From: an uncultured Lachnospiraceae bacterium
GTDB taxonomy: Bacteria; Bacillota; Clostridia; Lachnospirales; Lachnospiraceae
Assembly (NCBI GenBank): GCA_946491665.1
Contig: CAMLYL010000004.1
Coordinates: 1 to 64,000 of the forward strand
Reading direction: 5' to 3'
DNA: 64,000 nt
Shown: piece by piece, positions 8,524-18,012 of the stretch
How the letters are laid out: the number at the start of each line of letters is the position of its first letter
Position numbering within the stretch: the stretch's first letter is position 1
Position numbers and translations under genes: made by a program
Notes under the pieces: generated by a model
What the model was told of the DNA's origin: nothing
The model's input: the letters and a program-made list of their open reading frames with translations, nothing else
The model's database searches: none

Positions 8524-8590
8524 GTATTATATCCGGTCATCATTCTTTCACTGCACAATGATCTTTTCAGAGCATTTTCCTGTAAAACAA

Positions 8591-8644
8591 TAAAATCCCT
8601 TCGGATCTCAAACTGCTGCAAAGAGCCGCTGCCATCCGAAGGGA
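8591..8644 (-). terminator. Terminator after metY
   Basis: 11-bp stem TCCCTTCGGAT/ATCCGAAGGGA (8596-8606 with 8634-8644) with a 27-base loop, followed on the minus strand by TTTTATTG. It lies about 55 bases past the metY stop. Confidence 0.7.
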
Positions 8645-8699
8645 CTTTTGTTTCCTGTCTCTGTTATATTTTGTTCTTCCATGCTGCCGCTGAAGCGCT

Positions 8700-9989
8700 T
8701 TATTTCGCCACCGCTTCCAGCGCCTGAGCCACATCGGCAATCAGATCCTCTTTATCTTCCAGACCGCAGGATAAACGGATCAGTCCTGCCGGAATACCGG
8801 CCTCCTCAAGCTGCTCGTCTGTCAGCTGACGGTGCGTGGATGTAGCGGGATTCAGACAGCAGGTGCGCGCATCCGCCACATGTGTCTCAATGGCAGCCAG
8901 CTTCAGCTCCTTCATAAATGCCTCCGCAGCCGGACGTCCGCCTTTCAGTTCGAAGGAAATCACTCCGCAGCCGCCGTTGGGCAGATACTTCCGGGCCAGT
9001 TCATAATATTTATCTCCCGGCAGATCCGGGCAGATTACCTCTTTCACCTGAGGGTGATTCTGCAGAAACTCCGCAACTGCCTTCGCATTCTCCACATGGC
9101 GGGCCATCCTTACATGAAGGGACTCCAGACCCATATTCAGATAAAAGGCGTTCTGCGGGGACTGAATGCAGCCCAGATCACGCATCAGCTGAGCGGTGCA
9201 TTTCGTGATAAAAGCGCCCGCCTGACCAAACTTTTCCGCATAAGTAATGCCGTGATAGGATTCATCCGGAGTTGTCAGCCCCGGGAACTTATCCGCATGG
9301 GCCATCCAGTCAAAATTACCGGAGTCTACAATGGCTCCTCCCACACTGACTCCGTGGCCGTCCATATATTTTGTAGTAGAGTGCGTCACAATATCCGCTC
9401 CCCATTCGATGGGACGGCAGTTCACCGGCGTAGGAAACGTGTTATCCACAATCAGCGGAACACCGTGGGCATGAGCGGCCTTCGCAAACTTCTCAATATC
9501 CAGCACTGTCAGCGCCGGATTCGCAATCGTTTCTCCGAACACGGCACGGGTATTCTCCCGGAAAGCCGCATTCAGTTCTTCCTCGGAAGCATCCGGGGAA
9601 ACAAAGGTAACTTCAACACCCATCTTCGGCATGGTCACCCCGATCAGATTAAAGGTTCCCCCATAGATAGAAGAGGAAGCTACAATATGGCTGCCGCATT
9701 CACATATATTGAACAGGGCAAAGAAATTTGCCGCCTGGCCGGAAGAAGTCAGCATACCTGCCGTGCCGCCCTCCAGATCGGCAATCTTGGCCGCCACCAT
9801 ATCGTTGGTAGGATTCTGCAGGCGGGTGTAAAAATATCCTTCCGCCTCCAGATCAAACAGCCGCCCCATATCCTCGCTGGTCTCATAGCGGAAGGTGGTA
9901 GACTGAATAATGGGAATCTGTCTCGGTTCCCCGTTTGCAGGTCTGTATCCCGCCTGCACGCATTTTGTATTAATCTTATAATCACTCAT
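8700..9989 (-). CDS. metY: O-acetyl-L-homoserine sulfhydrylase / aminocarboxypropyltransferase
   Basis: PLP enzyme that makes homocysteine (or methionine from methanethiol) from O-acetylhomoserine. The 429-residue length and motifs fit MetY: YTRLQNPTNDMVAAKIADLE, GMLTSSGQAANFFAL, IVDNTFPTP and the PLP-lysine segment THSTTKYMDGHG. The ATG follows directly on the stop of the citrate synthase gene (TAAATG), with GGAGG eight bases upstream inside that gene. No SAM riboswitch is visible before the operon. A cystathionine gamma-synthase is less likely because of the length and the YGGTFNL segment. Confidence 0.92.
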   Translation of the reverse strand: MSDYKINTKCVQAGYRPANGEPRQIPIIQSTTFRYETSEDMGRLFDLEAEGYFYTRLQNPTNDMVAAKIADLEGGTAGMLTSSGQAANFFALFNICECGSHIVASSSIYGGTFNLIGVTMPKMGVEVTFVSPDASEEELNAAFRENTRAVFGETIANPALTVLDIEKFAKAAHAHGVPLIVDNTFPTPVNCRPIEWGADIVTHSTTKYMDGHGVSVGGAIVDSGNFDWMAHADKFPGLTTPDESYHGITYAEKFGQAGAFITKCTAQLMRDLGCIQSPQNAFYLNMGLESLHVRMARHVENAKAVAEFLQNHPQVKEVICPDLPGDKYYELARKYLPNGGCGVISFELKGGRPAAEAFMKELKLAAIETHVADARTCCLNPATSTHRQLTDEQLEEAGIPAGLIRLSCGLEDKEDLIADVAQALEAVAK

Positions 9990-11372
9990 TTATCTTTCCT
10001 CCATAGGAACATAATCCATATGTCTTCCTACATACTTATATGCCGGACGGATGATTTTGCTGGTATTTAAAATCTCCTCCAGTCGGTGCGCGCTCCAGCC
10101 CGGCATACGGGCAATTGCAAAGAGCGGCGTAAACAGCTCCTCCGGAATTCCCAGCATACTGTACACAAAACCGCTGTAGAAATCCACATTCGCGCAGACA
10201 TTTTTAAATGTATTTCTCTGCTCCATTACAAGCTGTCCGGCCAGACGTTCCACCAGCTCATAGAGAGCAAACTCCTTCATCATTCCTTTTTCCTCGGCCA
10301 GCTGGCGGGCAAATTTCTTTAAAATCACCTCACGTGGATCAGACAGAGTATAAACCGCATGCCCCATGCCGTAGATCAGACCGCTGTGGTCAAAGGCCTC
10401 CTTGTTGAGAATCTTTTTCAGATAAGCTTCCACCTCAGCCTCACTGCTCCAGTCGCTGACATTTGCTTTAATATCCGCAAACATGTTCTGCACTTTCAGA
10501 TTGGCGCCGCCGTGCCGGAATCCTTTCAGCGATCCCAGAGATGCCGCCACAGAAGAATAGGTATCCGTGCCGGACGAAGTCACCACATGAGTAGTAAATG
10601 TCGAGTTATTTCCGCCGCCGTGCTCTGCATGCAGAACCAGAGCAATATCCAGCACCTTCGCCTCCAGCTCGGTATACTTTCTGTCCGGCCGCAGCATCAG
10701 CAGGAAATTCTCTGCCAGGGAGAGACCTTTCTCCGGATTACGGATCAGAAGCGTCTCATCCTTGCGGAAATGACGGTAGGAATGATAGGAATAAGCCGCA
10801 ATAATCGGCAGCTTCGCAATCAGCTCCATAGACTGTCTGAGTACGTTGGACGCCGAAATATCCTCCGGATTGGAATCATATGTATACAATGTCAGCACGC
10901 AACGCTGCATGGCATTCATAATATTCTGGCTGGAAGCCTTCATAACCACATCCCGCACAAAACGGCCGCCCAGTTCTTCCATGGCTGACATAACAGAGAA
11001 AAACAGCTCCAGCTGTTTCTGGTTTGGAAGCTTTCCAAACAGCAACAGATAAATCGTCTCCTCAAATCCAAACTTCCGCCCCTGAAGCCCTGCAACCAGT
11101 TCCTCCACATTCACGCCCTGGTAAAAAAGCTTACCATCTGCCGGTATTCTGCGCCCGTCCACCAGTTCAAACGCACATACATCCGAAATCTCTGTCAGAC
11201 CGGTAAGCACACCTTTGCCAGAAGAATCGCGCAGACCCCGTTTAACATCATATTCGATATATAAATTCGGATCAATCCGATGATTCTTCATAAGTTCCTG
11301 CTCCAGCTTTTCCATATCCTGACGAAGATCACCCAGTTCTTCCAGGCTCAACATTTCATTTGCAGCTGACAT
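9990..11372 (-). CDS. gltA: Citrate synthase
   Basis: Condenses acetyl-CoA and oxaloacetate; 460 residues. The family signatures are present: LHAEHGGGNNSTFTTHVV with the substrate-binding His, GFRHGGANLKV, GMGHAVYTLSDPR with the catalytic His, and NVDFYSGFVYSMLG with the catalytic Asp. The N-terminal ~45 residues form an extension seen in clostridial citrate synthases. It is co-transcribed with metY, whose start abuts its stop. It probably serves glutamate synthesis, since no other TCA gene is near. A TATAAT box lies 60-70 bases upstream with a poor -35. Confidence 0.92.
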   Translation of the reverse strand: MSAANEMLSLEELGDLRQDMEKLEQELMKNHRIDPNLYIEYDVKRGLRDSSGKGVLTGLTEISDVCAFELVDGRRIPADGKLFYQGVNVEELVAGLQGRKFGFEETIYLLLFGKLPNQKQLELFFSVMSAMEELGGRFVRDVVMKASSQNIMNAMQRCVLTLYTYDSNPEDISASNVLRQSMELIAKLPIIAAYSYHSYRHFRKDETLLIRNPEKGLSLAENFLLMLRPDRKYTELEAKVLDIALVLHAEHGGGNNSTFTTHVVTSSGTDTYSSVAASLGSLKGFRHGGANLKVQNMFADIKANVSDWSSEAEVEAYLKKILNKEAFDHSGLIYGMGHAVYTLSDPREVILKKFARQLAEEKGMMKEFALYELVERLAGQLVMEQRNTFKNVCANVDFYSGFVYSMLGIPEELFTPLFAIARMPGWSAHRLEEILNTSKIIRPAYKYVGRHMDYVPMEER

Positions 11373-11501
11373 ATATAAAACACCTTCCTTTCATAAAAAT
11401 ACTGACTCTGCAATTATAGCGCACAAAAGAAAACACCTTTTCCTCAATTGGTGTCTCCCCCTCTTGTGTCCTTTCTAAATGTATATGATATATATTACAG
11501 G

Positions 11502-11554
11502 AATAAAAGCCGGAATACAAGTCCCTTTTTCTGTGTGTATACCTCATATCCGGC
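11502..11554 (-). terminator. Probable terminator after the aarF-like gene
   Basis: GCCGGA/TCCGGC arms (11509-11514 with 11549-11554) around a 34-base loop with further partial pairing, followed on the minus strand by TTTTATTC. A second small hairpin (ACACC/GGTGT followed by TTTTCTTTT) lies about 70 bases further on. Confidence 0.5.
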
Positions 11555-11563
11555 CATTACAAA

Positions 11564-13153
11564 TTATCGTCTCTTTTTCTTTTTAGATTGAAGATACCTG
11601 ACAACGAAAGCAAGCGTCAGAACAAATGCCAGAATATATCCGACTGCGCCAAGCACCGGAATCCCCAGAATTTTTGGCGCCATATTAGTTGTACAAATAA
11701 TACTGGAACTGATCAGAAGCGCAGCAATCAGCACCCCTGTAACCAGATGACGGCTGACTGAATACAGCGTCCGGTTCAGATCATCTGTAGAATGCAGATC
11801 CAGATTAATGCGGGTCTGTCCATGGGTATAGCTGTGAAGAAGATCTGCAATGTAAGAGGGAATTTTTATGCCCTTGTGCAACGCCTGATACAAATCCTTC
11901 CCATTCTCCCGAAGAGCCTTTTTCAAATCAAAATTCTCCCGGCGGCTCTCCGCCAGACGAACAGCCGCCACCTGGATCAGACTGATATCCGGCGCAATTT
12001 CCGCCATAACTCCCTCAATGGTGGTCAGTCCCCGAACCAGCATGGTCAGGCTGGCCGGCATCCCCATGCGGTTTTCCCTCATAATCTCTGCCAGATCCTG
12101 CAGCACAGAACCCATATTCATGGTTCCAAAGCTGGCGTTTCCATAGCGGATCAGCCAGTTATTTACATCTGAATACAGCTGCTTCTGATTAGGTTTGTCC
12201 TTAAACTCACCCACAGACATGACAGCCTCCACCACAGCGCTGACATCCTGCACCGCCACGCCGCGGATTGCCTTCTGAATCTGTGCCTGATCATGAGGAG
12301 AAAATCGACCCATCATTCCCATATCAATCCAGACTATCTTCCCATCCCGGATGCATACATTTCCGGGGTGTGGATCCGCATGAAAAAATCCGTCTTCCAT
12401 GATCTGCTTCACATAGTTATCGGCCATCTTTGTGCCAATCTCATTCAGATCATAGCCTGCCTCCAGAAGAGCCTCTTTATTGTCAATGGGAATCCCGTCG
12501 ATGTATTCCATCACCAGAACCTGAGGGGCAGTGAAATCCCGGTACAGCTTCGGGCTGGTGACATAGGCCACATCCTGATTCAGATGGGAAAACTCTTCCA
12601 TGTTTTTGGCTTCGATCAGAAAATTCATCTCTTCCTGAGCCACCATCCACATCTCATCCAGGATCTTATTCATGTCCACCAGACCGCTCATATTCACTGC
12701 AGGCATGACCCGAAGAGCCCGATGCAGAAAAGCGATATCCCTGGACATGGTCTCATAGATCCCATGCCGCTGCACCTTCACAACCACCTCTTCCCCTGTC
12801 TGGCGAAGGGTGGCCCGGTGAACCTGCGCAATCGAAGCGGATCCGATAGGCTCCTCCTCAAATTTTGAGAACACTTCCTCCAGTGCAACGCCATAAGCCT
12901 CCTTTATAACCTCCTGAACCTCTGAAAAAGGCATGGGCGTCACCTCATTCTGCAGGTGCATCAACTCTTCACAGATCTCTTTCGGCAGAAGATCAGAGCG
13001 CATAGAAAGGATCTGGCCCAGCTTGATATAAGTAGGGCCCAGATCCTCCAGGATCAGCCGTATCTTTTCCGGGGATACCCCCCGGGCTATATTATGCTTG
13101 TGAATCACCGACAGAATCTCTCTCAGCCGGCTGCGGTTGGGATCCTTATACAT
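11564..13153 (-). CDS. ABC1/AarF/UbiB-family atypical kinase
   Basis: 529-residue atypical protein-kinase-like protein with the UbiB signatures: the KxGQ-type segment YIKLGQILSMRSDLLP, alanine-rich loop GSASIAQVHRA, invariant lysine in VVVKVQRHG, FFHADPHPGNV and the metal-binding WIDMGMMG. Two hydrophobic helices end the protein (near residues 475-520), giving membrane attachment. In aerobes the family supports ubiquinone synthesis; an anaerobe of this kind should lack that pathway, so the role here is probably general membrane lipid or isoprenoid homeostasis. It sits six bases after a phasin-like gene. Confidence 0.9.
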   Translation of the reverse strand: MYKDPNRSRLREILSVIHKHNIARGVSPEKIRLILEDLGPTYIKLGQILSMRSDLLPKEICEELMHLQNEVTPMPFSEVQEVIKEAYGVALEEVFSKFEEEPIGSASIAQVHRATLRQTGEEVVVKVQRHGIYETMSRDIAFLHRALRVMPAVNMSGLVDMNKILDEMWMVAQEEMNFLIEAKNMEEFSHLNQDVAYVTSPKLYRDFTAPQVLVMEYIDGIPIDNKEALLEAGYDLNEIGTKMADNYVKQIMEDGFFHADPHPGNVCIRDGKIVWIDMGMMGRFSPHDQAQIQKAIRGVAVQDVSAVVEAVMSVGEFKDKPNQKQLYSDVNNWLIRYGNASFGTMNMGSVLQDLAEIMRENRMGMPASLTMLVRGLTTIEGVMAEIAPDISLIQVAAVRLAESRRENFDLKKALRENGKDLYQALHKGIKIPSYIADLLHSYTHGQTRINLDLHSTDDLNRTLYSVSRHLVTGVLIAALLISSSIICTTNMAPKILGIPVLGAVGYILAFVLTLAFVVRYLQSKKKKRR

Positions 13154-13159
13154 TACGCT

Positions 13160-13474
13160 TTACTCTTCCCCGGAATTTTCCTCAGAAACTTCCTCTTTTT
13201 TCTCTTCGTCCATCTTTGCGAGCTGCTCTTTCAGAGCGGCAATCTGCTCCGGGCTCAGTCCCTTCAGGAGATCGGCTGCATCCGTCTCCTCCTTTTTGCC
13301 TGCCTTTTTGACATTGTGCTTTAATTCCTCATTCAGCACCTTGCCCTGCTCTACCGTAAGCTCCCCGCGTTTCACCAGATCATCCAGTATCTCTTTGGAC
13401 TTATCTGCCGTAGTAGCTGCGGCTCCGATTCCCGCCAGAATAATTTTTTTCATGCTGTCACTGAGTTTTTCCAT
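13160..13474 (-). CDS. Phasin-like small helical protein
   Basis: 104 residues, predicted mostly alpha-helical: an N-terminal stretch MEKLSDSMKKIILAGIGAAA, an amphipathic segment LDDLVKRGELTVEQGKVLNE as in phasin-like (PhaF/PhaI-type) proteins, and a very acidic tail EEKKEEVSEENSGEE. Such small proteins are often found directly upstream of AarF/UbiB genes in Clostridia, as here with a six-base gap, so it may be a partner of the kinase-like protein. No polyhydroxyalkanoate genes are in the window. Confidence 0.7.
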   Translation of the reverse strand: MEKLSDSMKKIILAGIGAAATTADKSKEILDDLVKRGELTVEQGKVLNEELKHNVKKAGKKEETDAADLLKGLSPEQIAALKEQLAKMDEEKKEEVSEENSGEE

Positions 13475-13501
13475 GATAACCCTTCCTTTCTTTCATTTAT
13501 T

Positions 13502-14611
13502 CTACTCTGTGATCATTTCATACCCATAATAGTCGAAATAAAATCCCAGCCGGCTGTTGATCTTGTCTCGAAGTTCCGGCTTCAGAGTAAATTTATTCTT
13601 CTGATAGTCCTTCTGACTCTCCAGATAGACCTCAAAATAGGGCTTTGCCTCCTCAAATCCTCCGATCCCAAGATGATCGTAGATCTGCTTTACATACCCG
13701 AGCGGATCCTTACAAAATTCCTCATAACAGATATCAATACGATCCGTCTCCGGCATAGCCCCCAGCTCATGAATCGCTTTCCGGTAAATCCGCTCAAACA
13801 GGCTGATGGCAACCTCCTCGATCACTTCATAAGGCGCAGGCTCATTCAGACAGAACAGCCCCATCTCCTTTGTAAACATATTGATGGTAGACATAACCAC
13901 CTTATAAGGATTCCGGTAAATATTAATAAACTTTGCCCCGGGATAACACCGCTTCAGTTCCCCGATGCGGCAGGTATTCTCCGGGCTTTTCAGCAGAAGC
14001 TGTTTCCCTTTGCAGAGGTAGGTTACCTTGCGCAGAATATAATCGTAAGCGTTGCGCCATTCCTGCTGCTTCTGCTCATCCTGCTCATCAATAAACGCCG
14101 TCTCAATATACTTCACACCGTTGCCCCCGTCCGGGAACACCAGCATATGACTGATCGCCTGAGTAGAAATTGTCGCCTGAGCGAACACCTCCTCCATGGG
14201 AAGATCCAGAGTATATTCCAGATTATCCATGGGGCGCGCGCCCTTCAGCAGTCTTTTCTGGACAACGGCCATCACATGCTTCATCAGAATACAGTTATTA
14301 AAAGTCACTGTCTTAACCGGATCAAACCAGGCGTACTGAGGGTCTCTGGTCAGCAGATTCTGCAGAAAGGTAGTCCCGGAACGCCAGTATCCCACAATAT
14401 AGACCGGATCCTTTTCAATTTTGGTTTTTTTAATGGCCCGATGAAAAATCGCCCATTCGAAAAATGCCGGAATTCCCATCACAAAAGTAACCGCTGTAAT
14501 AAAACGGGCCTGCTTTTTATTCGTGATGGGATTCTCCCGTTTCAGGCGAAGCCAGTTGTCAAACCGGCAGCCCAGCAGATTGTGTGATAAATTGATCTTT
14601 GTCTTTTCCAT
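13502..14611 (-). CDS. PAPS-dependent sulfotransferase family protein
   Basis: 369 residues of the Sulfotransfer_3 type. The PAPS 5'-phosphosulfate loop is seen in YIVGYWRSGTTFLQNLL, and the 3'-phosphate site in KFINIYRNPYKVVMSTINMF, with both the Arg and the Ser retained. No signal peptide is present, so it should act in the cytosol. The acceptor could be a glycan, lipid or small molecule; nothing in the sequence decides this. It precedes the phasin/AarF pair by 27 bases in the same direction and may share their transcript. Confidence 0.82.
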   Translation of the reverse strand: MEKTKINLSHNLLGCRFDNWLRLKRENPITNKKQARFITAVTFVMGIPAFFEWAIFHRAIKKTKIEKDPVYIVGYWRSGTTFLQNLLTRDPQYAWFDPVKTVTFNNCILMKHVMAVVQKRLLKGARPMDNLEYTLDLPMEEVFAQATISTQAISHMLVFPDGGNGVKYIETAFIDEQDEQKQQEWRNAYDYILRKVTYLCKGKQLLLKSPENTCRIGELKRCYPGAKFINIYRNPYKVVMSTINMFTKEMGLFCLNEPAPYEVIEEVAISLFERIYRKAIHELGAMPETDRIDICYEEFCKDPLGYVKQIYDHLGIGGFEEAKPYFEVYLESQKDYQKNKFTLKPELRDKINSRLGFYFDYYGYEMITE

Positions 14612-14680
14612 AGCAGCTTACCTGTTTCTTATGTATCTGATATCATTATACCCGACTGAATATTCGTTTTCAACCGTCAT

Positions 14681-15880
14681 TTACTCCGCATTCGTGGGGA
14701 AAAGAAGCACCATTACGGCATTTTCACTGTTCTCCAGATACTGAACAGATTCGATTTCCTCACAATAATCAAACAGATGACTGTCCTCCACAAAGTACTG
14801 CATGGCCTGTTCACACAGCTCCACACTGGAAAACTTGATCTGTACCGCAGCCTGCCCGGAGTCATAGGCATTCCCGATCATTTCCCCGATCCGGTTCACA
14901 TCCCAGGACTCCACATACAGCCCCTGATGAATGAAATAATTATCCTCCACAGCCGTACAATCCGGCAGCGGAATCTCGGAATCCGGCGTATGTGTCTTTA
15001 AAATCGTCTGTGTAGTCGCCCCGAAATAATCGTAATCCGGAAATTTGGAAATTCCTGTCTCCCCGGATACTGCTCCATTCTGTTCATTCTGATACATATA
15101 CTGGGAATTCCCCCAGGTCGTATCAATGTAATAGTACTCCCCATCCATCTGTACCAGATTCCAGGCATGGCTCTCGCCTCTGGCATTTCCTGTTACTGTT
15201 GTACAGGGTATTCCCAGACGCTCCAGCAGATACTGGGTCGCGTAGGCATATCCCTGGCAGATCGTCTCATGATTAATAAACACGCTGATAATATTCTGGT
15301 TATTTTCCGAGTTCTCCACATAATCCACTTCATTAATCAGAGTCTCATACACATAGAGCGCCCTGTCAAAATCGGAGCCGTCCGCAGGCGCTTCCGCCAG
15401 AATCCGCTCCACTTCCTGATCAATCTGCTCCTGAGTCTTTTTCTGCTCTGACTCCGTCATGGTATAGGTAGGAGAGATCTCAATAGCCGTAATCTCATTA
15501 TCTCTGGTGTAGGTCACATAATTCAGCTGATCCACCCAGAAAAACTCACAGTAATCATAGCGGACCGCCTGATAGGCCAGTTCCATGGTCTTCACATCTG
15601 TAGTAGCAATCTGAACATCTGATTCCCGGTTCATAATCGTATAAACAATTGTATCATAAACCTTTTTTGCCTCCTCATTTAACGTCTGATAGGCATACTT
15701 ATCCTCAGAAATACTGTCAACCACCAGTGTATTATCACCGATCAGCTTTTTACGGACTTCGTCCACCGTTGATTCTATCTGTGACGTACTGCCGCAGCCT
15801 CCGGCAGCCAGAAGACATGCCAGAGCCAGAATCACCAGGAATATATTTAATTTTCTGATTTTCAATCTGTTTTCTCTCAT
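14681..15880 (-). CDS. Transglutaminase-like lipoprotein
   Basis: 399 residues. A lipoprotein signal peptide ends in the lipobox LAAGGC with Cys29 as the lipidation site. The transglutaminase/protease core follows: Cys in HETICQGYAYATQYLLERLG, His in RGESHAWNLVQMDG and Asp in YYIDTTWGNS, so the catalytic triad is complete. The protein should be anchored on the outer face of the membrane, as a cysteine protease-like or crosslinking enzyme of unknown substrate. It appears to be transcribed alone. Confidence 0.85.
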   Translation of the reverse strand: MRENRLKIRKLNIFLVILALACLLAAGGCGSTSQIESTVDEVRKKLIGDNTLVVDSISEDKYAYQTLNEEAKKVYDTIVYTIMNRESDVQIATTDVKTMELAYQAVRYDYCEFFWVDQLNYVTYTRDNEITAIEISPTYTMTESEQKKTQEQIDQEVERILAEAPADGSDFDRALYVYETLINEVDYVENSENNQNIISVFINHETICQGYAYATQYLLERLGIPCTTVTGNARGESHAWNLVQMDGEYYYIDTTWGNSQYMYQNEQNGAVSGETGISKFPDYDYFGATTQTILKTHTPDSEIPLPDCTAVEDNYFIHQGLYVESWDVNRIGEMIGNAYDSGQAAVQIKFSSVELCEQAMQYFVEDSHLFDYCEEIESVQYLENSENAVMVLLFPTNAE

Positions 15881-15958
15881 TCTACCCGATTATTTTCAAT
15901 TTTCATTCCGCCGCTGCGCGATTCCACGAAACATTTTCACTGCCTGAAACAGAATTCC

Positions 15959-17263
15959 CTATGCAGTAAAAAAGGCCCGGACACAATGCGACAGCGCTTC
16001 CATATCCTCCCGCGCCATCAGCTCCCGGACCGAGTGCATGGCCAGGACAGGCGCTCCGATATCCACAATGGGTACCGGCAGAAAAGCCGACGCAATATTT
16101 CCCAGAGTGCTTCCTCCGGGAAGATCCGAACGGTTGGCAAACTTCTGCCAGGGAATCCTTTCTGCATCGCAGATCTGCTGCACAATGCCAATGGCGCTGC
16201 TGTCTGTGGGATAGGACTGAGAGCAGGCTTCCTTGATGCAGAATCCGCCGCCCGGCAGCGGCGCCAGCACGGGATCCGCTTTTTCCGGACGATTGGGATG
16301 AACCGCATGGGCCACATCCACAGACAGCATCATGGACCGATACAGAATCTCTTCCGGCAACGGCTGTTTTAAACTTCGGAAAATCTTTTTCAGAAGATTC
16401 AGAAGCTGCGCAGAAGCCGCGCCCTGGGCAGTACGGCTCCCCACCTCCTCATTATCGAAAAAGGCCGCGACATTAATGCCCCGCTCCTGCACATCTCCCC
16501 GGATGCCGTCCAGCAGCGCCTGCACCCCTGTCGTATTATCCAGATGAGAAGCTGAGAGAAATTCCCGGTGAATCCCCGTATAACAGGGCTCCTCCGTGCA
16601 GTACAAATACAGATCAAAATCCAGAATATCCTCCGGCCGCACCTCCAGCCGCTCTGCCATATACGCCAGAAAACAGTCGCCCTTACTGAGAGAATCCGCA
16701 AGTCCCGTCACCGGCAGCAGATCCCGCTGCCGGTTCAGCTCTGTGCCCCGGTTCACTTCCCGATTCATATGGATGGAAAGATTGGGAATCGTACAGAAAG
16801 GTTCCTCAAAATCCACCAGACGAACCTCCGGCTTCAGCACCTGCCCGCTGCGCAGAACCACCCGGCCTGCCGCGGAAAGCGGCCGGTCCAGCCAGGTATT
16901 TAAAATAGGGCCGCCATACACTTCTACATTCAGCTGCATATACCCGTGACTCTCCATCTGGGGCTTCGCCTTGATGTACAGCGCCGGAAAATCTGTATGG
17001 GCCGCCGCAATCCGCAGGGGAATCTCCCTGCTGCAGTCTCTGCCCACTGTAAAAGCAAACAGAGAAGAATCTCTGTGCTTTACATAAAACTTTCCCATAT
17101 TTTCCAAATTCCATTCCTCTGCCATGTCAAGTTCCTGAAAATCATCTTCCCTCAGACGTTTCTCTGCCGCCTGGACAGTATGAAAGGACGATACTGATTC
17201 TTTCAACAGCTGTATAAATTCATTCTGTTTTGATTTTTCTTTCACTCTGAATCCTCTTTCCAT
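15959..17263 (-). CDS. apeB: M18-family aminopeptidase
   Basis: Zinc aminopeptidase of 434 residues. Metal and catalytic positions of M18 enzymes are visible: AAAHTDFPAL, SASHLDNTTGV, AAFFDNEEVGSRT, LSVDVAHAVHPN and APVLAMHSVREL. Both the ATG at 17263 (GGAAAAG upstream) and a GTG six codons later at 17245 (AGAGGA six bases upstream) are plausible starts; the GTG has the better ribosome binding site. It is cytosolic, removing N-terminal residues, probably acidic ones. It is divergent from the next plus-strand gene. Confidence 0.9.
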   Translation of the reverse strand: MERGFRVKEKSKQNEFIQLLKESVSSFHTVQAAEKRLREDDFQELDMAEEWNLENMGKFYVKHRDSSLFAFTVGRDCSREIPLRIAAAHTDFPALYIKAKPQMESHGYMQLNVEVYGGPILNTWLDRPLSAAGRVVLRSGQVLKPEVRLVDFEEPFCTIPNLSIHMNREVNRGTELNRQRDLLPVTGLADSLSKGDCFLAYMAERLEVRPEDILDFDLYLYCTEEPCYTGIHREFLSASHLDNTTGVQALLDGIRGDVQERGINVAAFFDNEEVGSRTAQGAASAQLLNLLKKIFRSLKQPLPEEILYRSMMLSVDVAHAVHPNRPEKADPVLAPLPGGGFCIKEACSQSYPTDSSAIGIVQQICDAERIPWQKFANRSDLPGGSTLGNIASAFLPVPIVDIGAPVLAMHSVRELMAREDMEALSHCVRAFFTA

Positions 17264-17396
17264 TGCTTTTCCGGGTTACTCATTTTATAATGAAATGAGA
17301 ATCCTGCAGCATCATTTCACTGCTTTGCAGGCTTCACCATTTCGCTCTGATAGATTATCATAGCATATTCATCGGAATTTGTGAACAGGAGTTTTT

Positions 17397-17903
17397 ATGG
17401 TAGCATTGGAAATTACTGAAATCGGGGCTCTGCTCCAGCAGATGTTAAAAGGGACGATGTTTGATCACTTTCTGCTTCAGGAAGCCGTGATCTCCACCGC
17501 CTGCGAACATCAGATTGACGGCAGAATCACAGAAAATTATTATACGGAAGAGGACGCCGCCCGGATGGGCCTGTCGGGATACCGCTGCGTTCCATTTTCC
17601 ATGGTACGCCCCATTTGTCTGGAAATCATGAAAGGGAAACGCAAACCCGCTTTTTTCAAATTTGTTTTTCTTCTTTCCCCGGAAAATCAGGCAAACACGA
17701 TCATCCATTCCGGAAGCTCATACCGTCCGGAGGATGTGTCCGGCATGTTTTTGAACCTGATCTACAAAAACAGCCGTCTGACCTGCACTACCGGCGTTTC
17801 CTACCATATCTTTTCCATGGACAAGTCTCTGGAAAAAGAGTGGGACCGGCTGGCAGCCGTTTTCTTCCGCCGCCACGGGATCGCCGCAGAAATAATTTCC
17901 TGA
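17397..17903 (+). CDS. Conserved protein of unknown function (DUF5721-like)
   Basis: 168 residues, soluble, mixed alpha/beta, no membrane segment. It starts 'MVALEITEIGALLQQMLKG' and has a central YRCVPFSMVRPICLEIMKGK segment. I recall this type as the lachnospiral family DUF5721, without known function. AGGAG lies five bases before the ATG. It is followed after 109 bases by desulfoferrodoxin on the same strand, possibly on the same transcript. The gap holds a CGGCAG/CTGCCG hairpin without a T tract. Confidence 0.7.
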   Translation: MVALEITEIGALLQQMLKGTMFDHFLLQEAVISTACEHQIDGRITENYYTEEDAARMGLSGYRCVPFSMVRPICLEIMKGKRKPAFFKFVFLLSPENQANTIIHSGSSYRPEDVSGMFLNLIYKNSRLTCTTGVSYHIFSMDKSLEKEWDRLAAVFFRRHGIAAEIIS

Positions 17904-18012
17904 TTTGTACAGCATATACCGGCTGAAAACACGGCCGAAACAGATTCCGGATACGGCAGGAACGGGGCATCTGCCGCTGACAACAGATTCTAATTAAAGG
18001 AGGATAAATTTT

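Noticed and set aside
8832..10070. Long plus-strand open frame opposite metY
   Set aside because: Antisense to a strongly conserved enzyme; composition (many His, Arg, Gln) is what a reverse reading of such a gene gives.
11373..11563. Possible SAM or T-box riboswitch before gltA-metY
   Set aside because: The leader is short and has only a TATAAT box and small hairpins that fit a terminator of the upstream gene; no riboswitch core sequence is present.
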